Both the position numbers and the translations under genes were made by a program. The notes beneath the pieces are model-generated. The model made no database searches. It was not told the origin of the DNA and was given only the letters and a program-made list of their open reading frames with translations. A stretch of DNA of 64,000 bases from assembly GCA_033002965.1 (NCBI GenBank), contig JAURVB010013289.1:62001-126000 (forward strand), given 5' to 3'. The stretch is from Piper betle. Lineage: Eukaryota; Streptophyta; Magnoliopsida; Piperales; Piperaceae. Of this stretch, positions 36,247-47,768 are shown piece by piece (the stretch's first letter is position 1; each line of letters starts with the position of its first letter).

Positions 36247-39093
36247 TGTAACACCCCGTTTCGGCTCACCCGTGAACCGACCCGAAAATGTCACTAGCGA
36301 CCGAACCGTTCGCTAATCTACTAGATTCAGTTAAGCCGACCAGGATCTACTCTCGGCGTCTCAAGATGGAGATGCAAATATGAAATGCATGAATGAGAAC
36401 GATTGGGTTCTAACGGAGTCCTACATGCATGCTATGATGTACAAACAAAATAAGACAAAACAACAAATGAGAAACCAAAAGAAATATATATATATATATA
36501 TTATTTTATGAAAATACGATAACACATGACAATCTACCATGACATTAAATCATTATCTCATTCATTTTTACCTGAGCCGAGTCTGAACTCCAAGGCTCCC
36601 TACTCATTCATATTTATCAATTCGTTTCATAACAAGTAATTCATTCAAGCAAACACATCAAAATTATCATTTACATAACAATAACACATCATCATTATAC
36701 ATACGTTACACACGGCAGGTACATGTGTATGCGGTTCCGTGCTGCTCCTCCGCAGTCCCGATAGCTTTCATCGCTCGTGTTCCTCACCTACATATATATA
36801 GAAAAACCGTCAGTAACGAGTGTTATCGGCCCGAAAAATAACTAATATCAATCTGGCACAGGAGAGCAAACTCTCCTGTTGAATCAAAACCATATACTTC
36901 CTCAAGAACTCTCATCAGGGCACATACGAGAGCCGTCGCCGTCGGGCCGTCGCCCTCGGGTCGACAGCATCCCCCTTTCTTTCTCATTCTCATACCTTGG
37001 CCATTTCTCTATCGCTTCTCGCATCAAATTTCATTCCTTACCGCCCTCTGCACCTTCCATATTACTCCTGGCCTTGAGCACAAAGGCCGAGCACTCTCAG
37101 GCAGTCGCCTTCAGTACCCTTTGAACCACAAGTCTAGACATGCGCTGCATTGCAGTACCCGTAAACCTCCACACTTCTCCGGGTTTGAGGAACTCAAAGG
37201 TGGAGTTGTCCGGATCCTTCGGGAACGAAGTGGGTTCTCCCCAGCTCCAGAGCCCGCTCTTCCGAGCACACGCCCTATCTGAAGACGTGGCCGCAAGTAC
37301 CCCTCATCCCATCTCTCACCGAAAACACGAAAACTATACATATATAGGCCTGGGTTGGGATTTATACAATAGGCCCGAAGGCATCGTGAGCTGGATCTGA
37401 AGTTCGAAAACAAACTCGAGGGATCTCATCCTCGAGGGTTATTAATCCAAAATAAAACTGTTGGCTAAATGGCCCGAGTTAAGTGGGATCCGATAAAACG
37501 CCACTTAACTCGTCCTGCACATGATAAATCAAATATACAATAGAGTAGCGTAAAACAGAGAACGAGTCCTAAACGGACCTGGTAGAAGCTCCAAACGGGT
37601 CCACGCGCCTAGGCGGCGAGCTCCTACACCGTACCTACACAATCAAGCTAAAAACTAACGCCCGCATGATGAATCACACATCCTATAGCATGCACACACA
37701 ATCAACACAATCACGCATCAATCAACACACATCAACCTATATCAATTCTAGCAAGCCTACTTAGGCTAATTTGCATTAGATCATGATCATTACCTAGTTA
37801 CCCTAATTTATTTCTTAGCCTCCATTTTTAACACCACTCAATCAAGCAAATTTCATATTTTATCCTTAATCAAATCTACATTTATATATATTATTATAAC
37901 ATACAATTCACCAATCCTAGCATGCAATTCTAATAATCAATACTTTCAAATAATTAAATTAAAATAAATTATACCTCGCGTCGTCGAAAATCGGCGACGG
38001 CTAGGGTTTCCGTTTCGTGGCTCGAAACTCAAATTCGGCACCTAGCGGCGTCCGAAGTCCGATCAGATTGGACCAGGTGCGTTCGGCGGATGATCCGGCG
38101 AATTTCCCACGAATCCAATTTTCCGGCGGTTCCGGCGGTTTCCGGTGTCCGGTCCGCGATTCCGACGGTTTTCTGGCGATTGATTCGGGACGGGGCAATC
38201 AGGGGGTCTATCGGCACCAGCTTGACGAGCTTGGTCCAATGGCGGTGTCAAACAAAGTAGCCGAGGCGGCGATGGCCGTCGGCGGCGGCGTTGAAAACGG
38301 GTGGCGGCGGCGGTGTGCTCCGATCGAGGCTGCGGCCGGCCTCGACGGCGCTCGGGATGGTGGGGGAAATGTCGGCGACGGCGAGGGGGTGGTCGTCAGG
38401 GTCACAGCGGCGGCGGAGCGGCCCGGACGGCGGCGAATCGCCGAGGGAGCGCGTCGCGGCTCGTGGGGCGATTCCGGCCTCGTGGCGGCGAGGCGGTGGC
38501 CGGGGTGGGTCGTGGCGGCACGACGACTGCACGGCGGGGCGGGGCGGCGTTGATCGGCGGCTGTGCGACGTCGGCGGCGGCGACAAGCACGAGGGGCGGC
38601 GAGGGTTTGGGTGAAGAAGGGTCGGGAGGGAGAAAAATACCCTCAATGGCAGTTTCGTAAATAAGTATTGACTCGATTCCTACTCGAGTCAAAATAATAT
38701 CTAGTTCGTAATAAATTCTAAAAAATCTTAAAAAATATGGAAAAATTCCATAAAATAAAACAAACACAACAACATCCAAATGACATGCTCTATAACTAAT
38801 AACCCACCCGAATATAATCCAACGCGTCCTAATGCATTATTCGGCCTAAAACTATTCTGCGATAAAATAAAATTAACAATCAATACTGCATACCTCCATA
38901 TACTTGATAACCCATTTTTCATCATCTTTCAGGCGTTATCATCGTACACTTGAGCATACATGACCCTCATCGCTCATAACTCACAGCTGGCATCAACTCA
39001 GCTCGCGGTCCATGAAGCTGACTCGACTCAAACCAACAGTTGAACCGCCTGGTTCACTCCCGTAAAACTCTGACTCGAGTCACGGGTTTTACA
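36247..39093. mobile_element. LTR family 1, copy C: probable solo LTR, 2.85 kb
   Basis: Runs from TGTAACACCCCGTTTCGGC to CTCGAGTCACGGGTTTTACA; the ends form a short imperfect inverted repeat (CGGG.TGTTACA/CGGGTTTTACA) as LTRs do. It is flanked by TGTTG (36242-36246) and CGTTG (39094-39098), a 4-of-5 match to a target duplication. It contains a 12-bp-arm hairpin at 37475-37512, a GC-rich block at 37975-38630 and an AT-rich tail with GACTCGAGTC-like palindromes. No gag/pol. The GC-rich block opens many overlapping frames (for example 38017-38553) without domains; I do not regard them as genes. Orientation relative to transcription is uncertain; comparison with copy D and LTR family 2 suggests transcription on the minus strand. 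Confidence 0.7.
37475..37512. repeat. perfect hairpin inside LTR family 1
   Basis: CGAGTTAAGTGG at 37475-37486 and CCACTTAACTCG at 37501-37512 are perfectly inverted with a 14-base loop GATCCGATAAAACG. The same element recurs at 2683-2720 (right arm decayed), about 35720-35750 (drifted) and inverted at 56626-56660. Confidence 0.8.
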
Positions 39094-39229
39094 CGTTGAG
39101 TCGATACTAGTCTTGAGTTATGAACGATAAGGTCAAGTATATCTGAGTATATAATAATAATGTTAAAAAAATAATAATAAAAAATTATTAGAGTATATGA
39201 TAGTGTGTAATTTTTTTTGTATTTGATTA

Positions 39230-39640
39230 TAAAATTATTTTTTAATTCGAATAACATATTAAGATACATTAAAGGCTAATTTAAGTGGATTATTAATTAT
39301 AGAACATATTCTTATGATGTTATAATATATCTTATATTTTATAAGTGTTTTTTTATAAATTTTTTTAAAATTTATATAAATTAATTATTAATTTTAAGAA
39401 TAGAAATTGAGTCTAACCAGATGCCATGTAACTATTGTCGACCTTTTCGTCCCCAAACCCTCGACCTTTCCGGCAGCCGAACCGCCGCTGATCGACGCAG
39501 CCAACCGCCTCCGTGTCGTCGCCGTGCGCCCCGAGCATTTTCGGCGGCTGTCCGACCTCCACGACGCCCCGACGCTGCGCGATCACACCACGCTCCTAAT
39601 GCGTGTTAGTTGCGTCTACTGTTTTTCAACGAATCAGATT
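39230..39640. mobile_element. fragment of LTR family 1, inverted relative to copy C
   Basis: TGGATTATTAATTATAGAACAT, then an AT-rich run, a GAGTCTAAC word, then TGCCATGTAACTATTGTCGACC and GTCCCCAAACCCTCGACC follow copy D (55265-55480: GGGTTATTAATTACAGAGCATG...TTGCCATCGACC...CCCCCAAACCCTGATCGCC). The GC-rich open frame at 39407-39649 is therefore LTR sequence, not a gene. Confidence 0.45.
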
Positions 39641-39775
39641 GATGAATAAAGTTACGGTGGAAATAATATCATACCATGTCGATAATGAGTTTGTATAGTT
39701 GGTCTGCTGATGGGTAATTCGCATGATATTTCAACATATATATTTCCTTCTCTGCAATACAAAGACACTATTTGA

Positions 39776-42114
39776 ATGTCGAGATTTCGAGCAATCTGGC
39801 AGGCATCTCTCAATGCAACCAAGAAAGGTATGATTTACAGCTCTCACTCTTGCAAATTGTTGACCGATGAGTGAGTTGTTAGCTGAACCATTTAATGTGA
39901 TTTTGCATGGCAAGATGAGGCAAATATTTATGTTCTGTCCCTGTAAATACCTTTCGTATACTTTTCTTAATTGTTAAATTACATCTTTCAATCGATCCCA
40001 TATTTACATCTGGTTTGTTCTTATCACGTGTTAAAATTAAAAGGCTCTCTTCTTATTTTAGTTTTGGTAAATGCTAATCAACAATGTTCGTTGTGTGCAG
40101 CCCTTACTGGGAGTTTTGACGACCTTATACCCCCAAGTGAAAGATATATATTCAATTTTAATTCAAAAGGAGAGCTTCAGAAGTGGCATTGTACTCTGAT
40201 TCTGAATATGGCGGTATGCGAAATATTCTTCTTAAGTTGTTGCCATATATGAAAGCAACATGCATGATAAGAAGACCCAGATTTTAAAAGGAGTGAGCCT
40301 GGTCTGAGAGTAAAAAAAAATGTTGATTTCTTTTTGTTTGAATTTTCAATTTTCTTAGTTTTAGGAGTGTAAATTCTGTCCAATGAACATCAAGTGGCAT
40401 TTGTGCAATTGGATGTGGGTGATATTTCTCTTGCTAGAATTTGGTGTCAAAGCCTTTCATCAAATGTCTGCTTCCTAAAGTAGAGCTAAAGGAAATGCTA
40501 ATACATTTTTTTTACATGTATTTTGTGTGTTGCTGCTTGGTTAAGAATCAATTATTTGAATTTGCACTTTTTCCTCCCAGGTTTATCTTCGGCATCCTTG
40601 GAGATCAAAGAAGCAGGTATCTTATGTAATATTTTGATTTATGCACTTTATTTGAATATCATTTTTTAATAATTTTCTACAAAGTAAATATTCTATGTAA
40701 GTTCATAAGGGGGAATTCCTACTCTTTGCCATTCAGAGCCTCTCCAAGGTTGGAGATGACATATTCAATCTGCAAGAGTTTCTTGTATTCTTAAATTCTA
40801 TATTGGTGTGTTGGAGTTTGTTGGAACATTTTTGTTCATCCATGGCATGCATATAGTAAGATTAACAATTGTAAAACTTTTTGTAGGAATTTTTTCTGGA
40901 AACCTATTGTTGGATCTTAGTGAAGGCTCAAGATGGAGAATGGATCGAAGTGGTTTCTGCGGAATGCGTTCTAAAAAGGTAAACCCTTTCCTTTGTAATC
41001 AAAAGCTTAATAATATTTTGTACTACTGTTCCTTTACAAAAAAAAACCTATATATAGAGTCGAGCAGTACCTTTTTTCATCATGTAAGCTCGTCCATTTA
41101 TGATCCTAAATTTTAACAACTATACGATGAGGTACTAATAAAGCATCTCCCTCATGTCAAAAGGATATAACTCCCATGCTCAGCTTTTTCTTATATTTAT
41201 TACTCCATTACTTTGACCACATCTCTCCTTGTTTCTTTCTTTCTGGTCACTTAAAAAGGACCATCCACCCGTTAAGCTTTTTTTTTTTTTTTTGATGGTT
41301 TCATGGCTTATGTAACCACTTTATATGACTTTTTCATTTTATTTTTTATGCCCTCGAATTTCAGTTGGATGGTTACATTGACTTAGATGCTTATGATACT
41401 ATTGCTTTGAGGCTTAAAAGCGATGGCAGGTGCTATATTTCCACTGTAAGACCATTAATTTCATGCAGGACAATGAGCTCTTTATTTTTGACATATTAGC
41501 TTATGAGCACTGTTTTAATTTGTTCTCTTTGTGCTTGGAGAAATCCTATGTTTTAAAATTTGCCATTGATCTATTGTAGATATACACAGAAAATTGGGTG
41601 AATTCCCTGGCCAACAAGAAGACAATTCATGGCAAGCTTTTGTCTATGTTCCAAAAGATGACTGGTACATAGCAAAGGCAGGTTCTAAGCCATTTTTTCT
41701 GTTGCATATTTGCATTTTATTTGCCATTTCCTCTATTTAGAAATATATACTTCAAAAGCAACCTTTAAGAAATGGTAAATATTACAACACATGGTAAATT
41801 GTGCCTGTAATATTACTTATCATCTTGTACGTTGCACTGGACTCTAAGCTTGTGGTGTAAATGGCTAATTGTGTCAAGCATAATGTGCAATTGTTTCTTA
41901 CTCCCATTTTCGTGTGAAATTATAGATCCCACTTGAACATTATCTACCTACATGGAGAGGCAATGTTATTGATGCGAAGATGGAAATGAACCCATCACGC
42001 ATAGTTGGAATGTCTGTCTCGGTAAATGCAGAATGCCGCTACCATGGTGCTGTATCTGGCCCTGGTGATTTCCGGTTAGAAATTGATTGGATCAAGGCAC
42101 TCAGAACACAGTAA
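39776..42114 (+). pseudogene. CIA30: CIA30-domain protein (complex I intermediate-associated protein 30), two frameshifts
   Basis: Seven exons can be traced: 39776-39827, 40101-40213, 40581-40616, 40887-40978, 41365-41445, 41580-41677 and 41926-42114. Together they match plant NADH:ubiquinone oxidoreductase intermediate-associated protein 30: [86 protein letters not shown], and [18 protein letters not shown] to [11 protein letters not shown]. Exon 2 lacks one base near 40189 (TTG after TGGCAT reads TG), so LYSDSEYGG is lost; exon 6 lacks one base near 41606, so [12 protein letters not shown] is lost. Exon lengths (113 and 98 nt) are each one short of the value that keeps frame. The exon 6 donor is GC (AAAG|GCAGGT) rather than GT. 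CIA30 proteins assist mitochondrial complex I assembly. Two 1-nt deletions could also be consensus errors in the assembly. Confidence 0.85.
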
Positions 42115-43089
42115 GTTATATGCAAATTGCAGTGTTTTGTTCTGGTCTTTCAGTCCACAAAATAACGAGTTTCCATTAACATACTGAGAATGTTTAAGGT
42201 GGCATAACTGCGCCAGGCTAGGTTATATGATGCTGTTCTGCTCATTCTGCATTTAAGTTAAAGGTGTGACTCCAAGTGATGATGCTCTTTAAGAAATGCT
42301 TTCAGGGAGTTTGTTGTTTGATTGTTAATAAGTTGAGCAATAATTAATTTTGCCTGGGAAACACATTTATATTTGAGCAGGTTATGTGTTTCGTTACGGG
42401 TGAGGGTAGTAGCTTGAACACCACTGATCTTCTTTTTGATAATATTTCGAAAGGCTAACGAATCCTAGCTGTGCGAGGAAAATTAAACCATATTGACCCC
42501 TTCTCGTTTGCTTAATACACACACAGATAAACCATGATGGATGGGGGGCTCACTCTTTTCTATTATTTGCGTTATGGCAATTTAGCGTGCAATGTCTTAT
42601 TAGATACGAGGGATTAATGAATCTTCAACTACGAGCGGTTAAAAATGACATATTGCATGCAGCCTGCAACCTTTTGAGTTCCATTTCCACCATCCATGTC
42701 CCATGGACACTCATCGGAGTATATTTTTTCACATAAGAACGGTAATCATTAACTAGAATTTAAATTTGATCATTCTGCAAAATAAAAAACAGAGTAATGA
42801 ACTCTTGAGTTATTGCAGAAGAGAGTGGAAATCTGCTGAAAGAAATTACTGGCAATAATGCCATATAGCCCATTCAACTTACAGCAAATCAAACCCCATA
42901 TGTCCTGAATGACATCTCTAAAATTTCAATAATAAATTGGTGCTTTTGCCCCTTGCATATTTAAATGCCCATTGTGCCTTAAGACCTTCCAGATGATTTT
43001 ATTCCTTGTAGGTGGGATGACAATGCTTGGCACTGCTCTTATATATGGGGCATCATTAAAACGAGTAGATCGATCAAAACTCCCTGACT

Positions 43090-45051
43090 TCACAATCCAT
43101 CAATTGGGAGATGAAAAGGTACTAACTCTTTCAGAACTTCTCCATAGACGAGCTTCTTAAAGGTCACTGCCTGCTCAAACAAGCAACGATCATTTAATTG
43201 TTTCCCTGAAAACATACACGTCAATCAGAAATTTAAAGAAGTTGAAATGTCAACTTACATGCTCAAGAATATCTTTGGGTGTCATCAAAGACCATTCTGC
43301 CTTTTCAGTTCCATCCCCCAAAAGATTGATCTCATCATCCTTCCCCGTAAATCTCAAGAGAAACCTGCCAGCAAATTGATAGATGGAAAGAAAAAATTAT
43401 CATCGATTTGCATTGAAATTGTGATCACCAAAATATCAGAAAAAGGCATCATACATTTATCTTCCAAATACATACCACTTCTGTGCTTGACCATTTGAGT
43501 TTGTTCCCCAACGTTTCTTCAATTTTTCTTATACATCTGGTGGAAAATCATAAGTCAACCAGGAAGGAACCTGAAAAATAAAGGTAATATGAGAATCCCA
43601 TCTCTTAACCTTATCCCAGCTGCTTTTCTAAAAGCTTAAAAACATCCAATTTGCATATCACAATTTATCCAATGATCTAGATGGTCGGCTCTGTCCTAGG
43701 ATCAAACGAAACATGGTCCAAAAAATAAGAATGTATTCCTTCACTAATACTCCTAAAACTGATCTTGAAAAAATAACTCGTTGCAGCATTCACAAACTTC
43801 AGTATCCTCCTCTGATAGATTTGGAGGGAAAAAATCCTCCTCTGATATTTTTCTTTCTTGAAAGTTTCTTCCTGGTGGGTGTCAAGCATCCTACAATATT
43901 TGCAACGCAATCTTCATTACAGCAACTGAAACATCGAGTCATCTTGATAAGACCTTGCCATTTTATCTCACAATACTTCAGCACCGGCAGTTACTAAATT
44001 TTATATATACAGATAAAAAAATTAATAGATCACCAAAAACGTTGAAAAAAAGGAAAGTTTTAACATAAAATTATCGCATTAATAATGCCAGAGAAGAAGT
44101 ATCAATAACTTAAAGGTTTCAGTCAACATAAATGACACACCGTTGCTTCATAACCAAAAAAGAACCACCAATTAGTCTCAGGATAGAAATTATTATATGA
44201 TAAATTGATCGAGAACTAATCACTATCATACCTACGCAAGAACATGAGCAGAAACTACTCCAGTCTCTTACCTTAACTCTCTAACAGCCACCTCCCTAGG
44301 ATCTTCTCCCTCATCTAGACCGTCCTGAAATCAGCCTATATCTCACCCATAGCATAAAAATCTTGTAACATAAAATAGAGAGACATTCAAACAACAGGGA
44401 ACCAAAAGTTCTTCACAAGCTGAAGCTACAGAATTCCAAGATGCTTTACATTTAGCAAAAAAATTATAAAAAATATGGCAACCAGCTCTTCAATCTCAAT
44501 ACCCATTTGAAATAATTTTTTTCATAGATAATACTTAACATATCAACCAATCTTAACAAATAAATAAATGAAATACACAAATACAAGCACCTGCGGCAGC
44601 TGACATGCGCCGGGAATGTCAAGCCTAGAAGCAGCAAAAATCTTCATCCACCAAAAATAAATTGATCACACACAAACAACCAAATTAGTTCGGACTCTAA
44701 CATTTAACAGACACAAATTTTCCAACACTAAGAGGGAGAGAGAAAAAAGGTAAAAAATGTAAAAAAAAATGAGACCTTGCTGCATCCATTGACAAGGCAA
44801 ATCCCAACGTTCTTCCGATAACCAGGGGGAGGAGCTTCCATCGAGGAAGAAGACGAGGCCAAACGGGAAGAGCTGCGCAGGAGAAGTACCAAGGGGCGTA
44901 GATGGAAGAAGGGAAAGACAGAGGCTTTCAGTAGATTCGCGGTGAGGAATGGAGGCGAATTCCGGCGAGGCTTCTGAACGGCAGTGCGTAGAAGGCAGTG
45001 GCGCTGCGGCGGCGGGGCGGTGAGGCAGAACCGCGGATGCGCCATCATCAT
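43090..45051 (-). pseudogene. chloroplast Nudix hydrolase (NUDT26/27-like), with nonsense codons
   Basis: Seven-exon remnant on the minus strand, six traced: 44776-45051, 44591-44641, 44232-44324, 43476-43570, 43259-43364 and 43090-43170. The first exon has a transit-peptide-like leader ending SSSSMEAPPPGYRKNVG; then IFAASRLDIPGACQLPQ, GLDEGEDPREVAVRELR, VPSWLTYDFPPDV, WFLLRFTGKDDEINLLGDGT and AVTFKKLVYGEVL follow plant NUDT26/27 (dinucleoside tetraphosphate hydrolases). Lesions: TAA at 44268-44270 replaces the first Glu of the Nudix-box EE pair; TAG at 44232-44234 replaces a Glu at the exon end; TAA at 43529-43531 replaces Arg after PPDV; the first Gly of the Nudix box is Asp; Trp to Cys in the QMPQ region; FGE before WSW is deleted. 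Splice sites are still intact. Clearly dead. It converges on CIA30. Confidence 0.9.
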
Positions 45052-45273
45052 CTGAATCGTTCAATCGTTTACCGTGGTTCTTTTTCACTTCTCATCTAAA
45101 CACTTAAAAAAGAAATAGAGCCTGTTTAATAAAAAAACTTTTAAAATCTTCGTCTTCCACTTTTAAAATTATTATTATTATTATTATTTTCTATACTCTC
45201 GTTGGATAAGGAGGTTAAATATTTGAATTCGAATAAAAATTAAAAATATAATTAATGAAATCAATTTTTACCT

Positions 45274-46100
45274 CCATGATGCACGAATCGGCCGATTGGA
45301 TCGGCATCGCGCCGATCCGATTTGTCGGCCTCGGAATCGACCGATTCCGACCGATTAAACTCGAAATCGGAATCGGTCGATTTAAATCGGAATCAGTTTT
45401 TTTATGAAATTACTAAAATACCTTAGGTATGATTTTTATTAAATTATTTAAGCATGGGTAAAATGGTAATTTGGATTTTAAAAACCTAAAATCAAACCCG
45501 CTCTCCCCAAGCCGCCGCCGCCCCGTTTCCGCCCTCCGCCGTGCTCCCCGACTCTGGGCTCGCCGCCGACCGGGCAACCGACCTTGCCGCCGACCTCGCA
45601 ACGTCGCCGTCGACGTGTGGCCGGACCGAATCGGGCTGTGACGCACGATTCGTCGCCGACTCGCGCTGGATTCGGGCCGCCCCGCCGCCGGCCGTGGGTC
45701 GCCGACTGTTCGTCCGACCAGGCTTCCGACATCGCCGCCGCGAGATTCGTCGCCGATCGGGCCGGAGGCGGCGGTCGCGGCGGGGGGAGGGGGTAAAGAG
45801 TGGTATTCTCGTAATTAAAAGTTAACCCGAGTCAAAAATAATAATTAATTCTAAATAATTTAAAAAATCTTTAAAAATATTTAAAAATATCAGAAATTAT
45901 AATACACAGAATAATATCAAAATAACATCAATACCTAATTTTAATATATTTATATTATAAATTGTCAAATTATTATATACGACCGATTAAATTAATTTGG
46001 GCCGATTCAACTGAACTGATTCTTGGCCGATTCAGACTGATTCCGATTTCGATTTCGACTCCCTGGAAAACCGATTCCGATTCCGATTCATGCAACCATG
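45274..46100 (-). mobile_element. hAT-like non-autonomous transposon, copy 2
   Basis: Flanked by the identical 8-bp words TTTTACCT at 45266-45273 and 46101-46108, a perfect target duplication. Ends read CCATGATGCACGAATCGG on the left and, reverse-complemented from the right, CATGGTTGCATGAATCGG: terminal inverted repeats of about 17 bp. The interior is the inverted counterpart of 14198-15121: AATCGG clusters, AT-rich part with TATTATTCTGTGTATTATA, a GACTCGGGTTAAC word, a GC-rich GGCGG block (45490-45790), then GGTAAAATGGTAATTTGG. 827 bp; no transposase. Open frames in the GC block (for example 45541-45825) are not conserved in frame with copy 1. Confidence 0.9.
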
Positions 46101-46108
46101 TTTTACCT

Positions 46109-47059
46109 ATCTCACCGAAAATATGAGATTTAATAAATTAAAATACAATTAAAAAATTGTCATAATCTATCAAATTTATTTTTTTATTGAGAGTGTATAT
46201 GTATTTATATTTATAAATTGGGCTCTCTTTGTCAAAAGGCACAAGGAAGATATAAATATTTGAACCTTTATTATTTTTATTATATTATTATAAAAAAATA
46301 AATTATTATAATTAATTTTTTTATTTATTAAGAATTAAACTTCAAAATCAAAATCTATCTCTTAACTAGTTCAAATAATCATCTAGTATTTTTACTTTTG
46401 TGGTAGTCCTAAATTTTAACAGACCACGTCCGATCCAAATCTATTGGTAAAAACACCTTCTCCTCACTGCTAAACGCCCATAGAAATCCTAAGCATCTTT
46501 ATAAATTAAAAAGATAGTTACTAATATAAAAGTTTATATGGCTATTGTTGATAAATCTTAGATATTTAAGGTAATTATTTTTCTATAAAAAATAGTAAAA
46601 TCATGTTTAATTTTTATAACTATCTTTAAATTTTTAAGAATTATCAAAAACCTCAAGGGGAATTATCATTAGTTAGTTAAGAAAAAATGGGGGACTTACG
46701 TGAGAACAAAATTACTGCTTAAAACGAAGCGAAGAGGACCCGGCCCACACCTTTCGTCGCAAGGCCCATTACCGCATTACGCTCGAACCTATTTCGGGAA
46801 CACTAAAAAAGAAGCTTGTCCCGCAAGTCAGTAATCTGGGAAACGGCCGTCCGTTCTCGGTAGACCCCACCCCCGAGGTAGAAGCCGAACGACCGTATCC
46901 AAGTTCTAGGCCACGCGTTTCTAACTTTCTTCCCAAAATGCCCCCACCGGCATATCGCTCGCCCCCTCCTCCTACAAGTACGCATCCTCGTCATCTCCCG
47001 TATCCCTTTCGACGACTCCCCACTCCTCCCTTGGCCCGTCCGAGTTCGCCAGCGGAGGC
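46109..47059. other. AT-rich spacer and 5' flank of DUF7138-like frame
   Basis: 46109-46730 is AT-rich with no feature. 46730-47059 is GC-richer and probably holds the promoter and 5' UTR of the following frame; the minus-strand frame at 46803-47090 has no domain and is rejected. Confidence 0.4.
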
Positions 47060-47768
47060 ATGGCCAAGGAAGAGCTCCCTCCGACGGCAACGACGATCGC
47101 GTTTCACGATGGCGAGAAGGTGATCCGCATCGAAAATATCTTGGTGGATTCGACGATGGGGTTTAAGCAACTGCAATCGGCCATCACCAAGCGCATCGGC
47201 GTCGCCCACCATCAGATCACCCTCGCCCTCGTCACCGGCGATCCCAACGCCGCCGCCGCCAACATCTCCGCCCACAAGCTCCCCTTCAAAGCCGTCTTCC
47301 ATGAGCCCAGGTCCTATCTCCTCGCCCTATTACACCACTCCCCGCCCCGCACCTCGCGCCGCCGCAGGCGTCGCTCCCCCGATAAACCCGCCGCCTTCTC
47401 CGTGCCGGAGAAGATCCTTCTCCGCCGCGATCCCGCCGCCGTGCTGCCCGTCGTTGAATTCGGCCGCTACTCCTCGACGCCGGCGCGGGAGTTGCCGTAC
47501 GACATATTGATGGCGGCGAGCCAGAGACGATTCCTCATCAAGCACTGCGGCACCCCGAGAACTTTCTCGTTGCTGAAATCTGATATCTACAATTCGGCAC
47601 CGCCGTCGGGGGTGAAGGAGGAGAAGGCGATCTGCGAAGTCTGCGAGAAGGCGAAGGGGGCCGGCGCCGGAGTTCCACCCCTGCGTGAACGACAGAGTGA
47701 TGAGTCCTATGGAGTTCCGGTATGACTACGGCCCGACTCAGAGGCGTAGCCGCGGCCGTATCGTTTGA
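47060..47768 (+). pseudogene. DUF7138-like plant protein, probable C-terminal frameshift
   Basis: ATG at 47060 opens 221 codons in very GC-rich sequence. The N-terminus TIAFHDGEKVIRIENILVDS, TMGFKQLQSAITKRIG and PFKAVFHEPRSYLLALL resemble the plant-specific family with a PVVFFDGE..I..V...MS...FQ pattern that I know as DUF7138. Near the end, AICEVCEKAKGAGA should be followed by a FHPCVND motif; that motif is present but one frame over (from about 47670), ending at a TGA at 47766-47768. In frame the protein ends with an unrelated GVPPLRERQ tail at 47725. One extra base near 47665-47672 explains this. A truncated but expressed protein or an assembly error are alternatives. Function of the family is unknown to me. 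Confidence 0.6.

Noticed and set aside
38017..38660. Several overlapping long frames on both strands in GC-rich sequence
   Set aside because: They lie in the GC-rich block of LTR family 1 copy C, are Arg/Gly/Pro low-complexity, and are not conserved in frame in copies A or D.
42972..43160. Plus-strand open frame with MTMLGTALIYGASLKRVD, at first taken for an extra exon
   Set aside because: It is the antisense shadow of the last NUDT exon (43090-43170), whose AVTFKKLVYGEVL translation matches the Nudix family.
46803..47302. Minus-strand frames opposite the DUF7138-like gene
   Set aside because: Antisense shadows in GC-rich coding sequence.
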